Of a DNA stretch of 6,109 nt, positions 5,801 to 6,109 are shown piece by piece. Numbering within the stretch: position 1 is the stretch's first letter; every line of letters starts with the position of its first letter. Source of the stretch: Pelobacter sp. UBA6812 (lineage in GTDB: Bacteria; Desulfobacterota; Desulfuromonadia; Desulfuromonadales; Syntrophotaleaceae); contig DKEW01000010.1 of NCBI GenBank assembly GCA_002452265.1, positions 82,161 through 88,269 of the forward strand. Direction: 5' to 3'. The notes beneath the pieces are model-generated. The model ran no database searches. It was not told the origin of the DNA and saw nothing but the letters and a program-made list of their open reading frames with translations. The translations under genes were made by a program, and so were the position numbers.

Positions 5801-6109
5801 TCAGCTTTCCTTGAAGAGGTTGGCCAGCCCGGAAATGTAATCCCCGTTGACCACGCCGCGCTCGGTAATGATGGCCGACACCAGTCGTGCCGGGGTGACA
5901 TCGAAAGCCGGGTTGCGTACTTTGATGCCTTCCGGAGCCAGTCTGGTCGGGCCGCAATGGGTGACTTCGCCGGCATCCCGTTCCTCGATGGGGATATGGT
6001 CACCGTCCGGTATCTTCAGGTCGATGGTCGACAGAGGGGCGGCAACATAAAAGGGCAGTCCGTGTTCCCTGGCCAGCACCGCCACGCTGTAGGTGCCGAT
6101 CTTGTTGGC
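5801..6109 (-). CDS. mtnA: Methylthioribose-1-phosphate isomerase MtnA, C-terminal part (partial at window edge)
   Basis: The last 102 codons and the stop of a gene that enters from the right edge. The enzyme turns 5-methylthioribose-1-phosphate into methylthioribulose-1-phosphate in the methionine salvage pathway, and it shares the fold of eIF2B alpha/beta/delta subunits. Visible family marks are NKIGTY at the edge (residues 2-7 of the fragment), the GLPFYVAAPLSTID stretch, IPIEER, and VRNPAFDVTP followed by ITERG near the C-terminus. The order and spacing are those of MtnA and leave little doubt about the fold. The catalytic cysteine and the aspartate of the GADR motif lie upstream, the latter only about ten residues outside the window, so intact catalysis cannot be judged here. 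Archaeal ribose-1,5-bisphosphate isomerases and other eIF2B-like sugar isomerases are related, but the LSTID and RNPAFDVTP wording favours MtnA. It is the gene immediately before glnE, with 3 nt between them. Confidence 0.93.
   Translation of the reverse strand, partial: ANKIGTYSVAVLAREHGLPFYVAAPLSTIDLKIPDGDHIPIEERDAGEVTHCGPTRLAPEGIKVRNPAFDVTPARLVSAIITERGVVNGDYISGLANLFKES
5805..5812 (-). promoter_or_regulatory. glnE ribosome binding site inside the end of mtnA
   Basis: The reverse strand reads AAGGAAAG across the last codons of mtnA, with the TGA stop (5801-5803) between it and the glnE ATG. Ribosomes that finish mtnA stop next to the glnE start, which suggests translational coupling. Confidence 0.6.

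Overview
The window looks like ordinary chromosomal DNA from a delta-proteobacterium, most plausibly a Desulfuromonadales relative (Pelobacter/Syntrophotalea or Geobacter type). This rests on moderately high GC, the gene repertoire (long GlnE, MtnA, TraB/GumN protein, exported IPT-repeat protein) and CACGAAGG-type intergenic repeats. The taxonomic call is inference from gene content, not a database match.

Layout. (1) Positions 1-95, minus strand: the first 31 codons of an ABC-F type ATPase that leaves the window at its left edge. (2) Positions 96-315: a divergent intergenic region with a good sigma70-type promoter reading right (TTGACC, 17 bp, CATAAT). Its -10 box lies inside a 7+7 bp inverted repeat, which makes a candidate operator. 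(3) Plus strand: a YbcJ-type S4 RNA-binding protein, then, 53 nt later, an exported TraB/GumN-family protein; the two probably form one transcript. (4) Positions 1440-1674: the gap between convergent genes, occupied by a palindromic element of about 120 bp made of three 9-bp units on each arm. (5) Minus strand, read right to left: the 3' end of mtnA, then glnE only 3 nt later, then, 82 nt further on, a secreted protein with three IPT/TIG-like domains.

How the genes fit together. mtnA (methionine salvage) and glnE (adenylylation control of glutamine synthetase) are almost certainly co-transcribed, and the glnE ribosome binding site lies inside the end of mtnA. The IPT gene may be the third gene of that operon or may have a weak promoter of its own. 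The S4 protein and the ABC-F ATPase, divergently transcribed, both belong to families that act on RNA or the ribosome. The TraB/GumN and IPT proteins both carry signal peptides.

I see no new defence system, mobile gene, CRISPR array, tRNA or rRNA. The items most worth a second look are the palindromic repeat element, the promoter-operator arrangement, a five-codon leader-like ORF in front of the S4 gene, and the exported IPT protein behind glnE.
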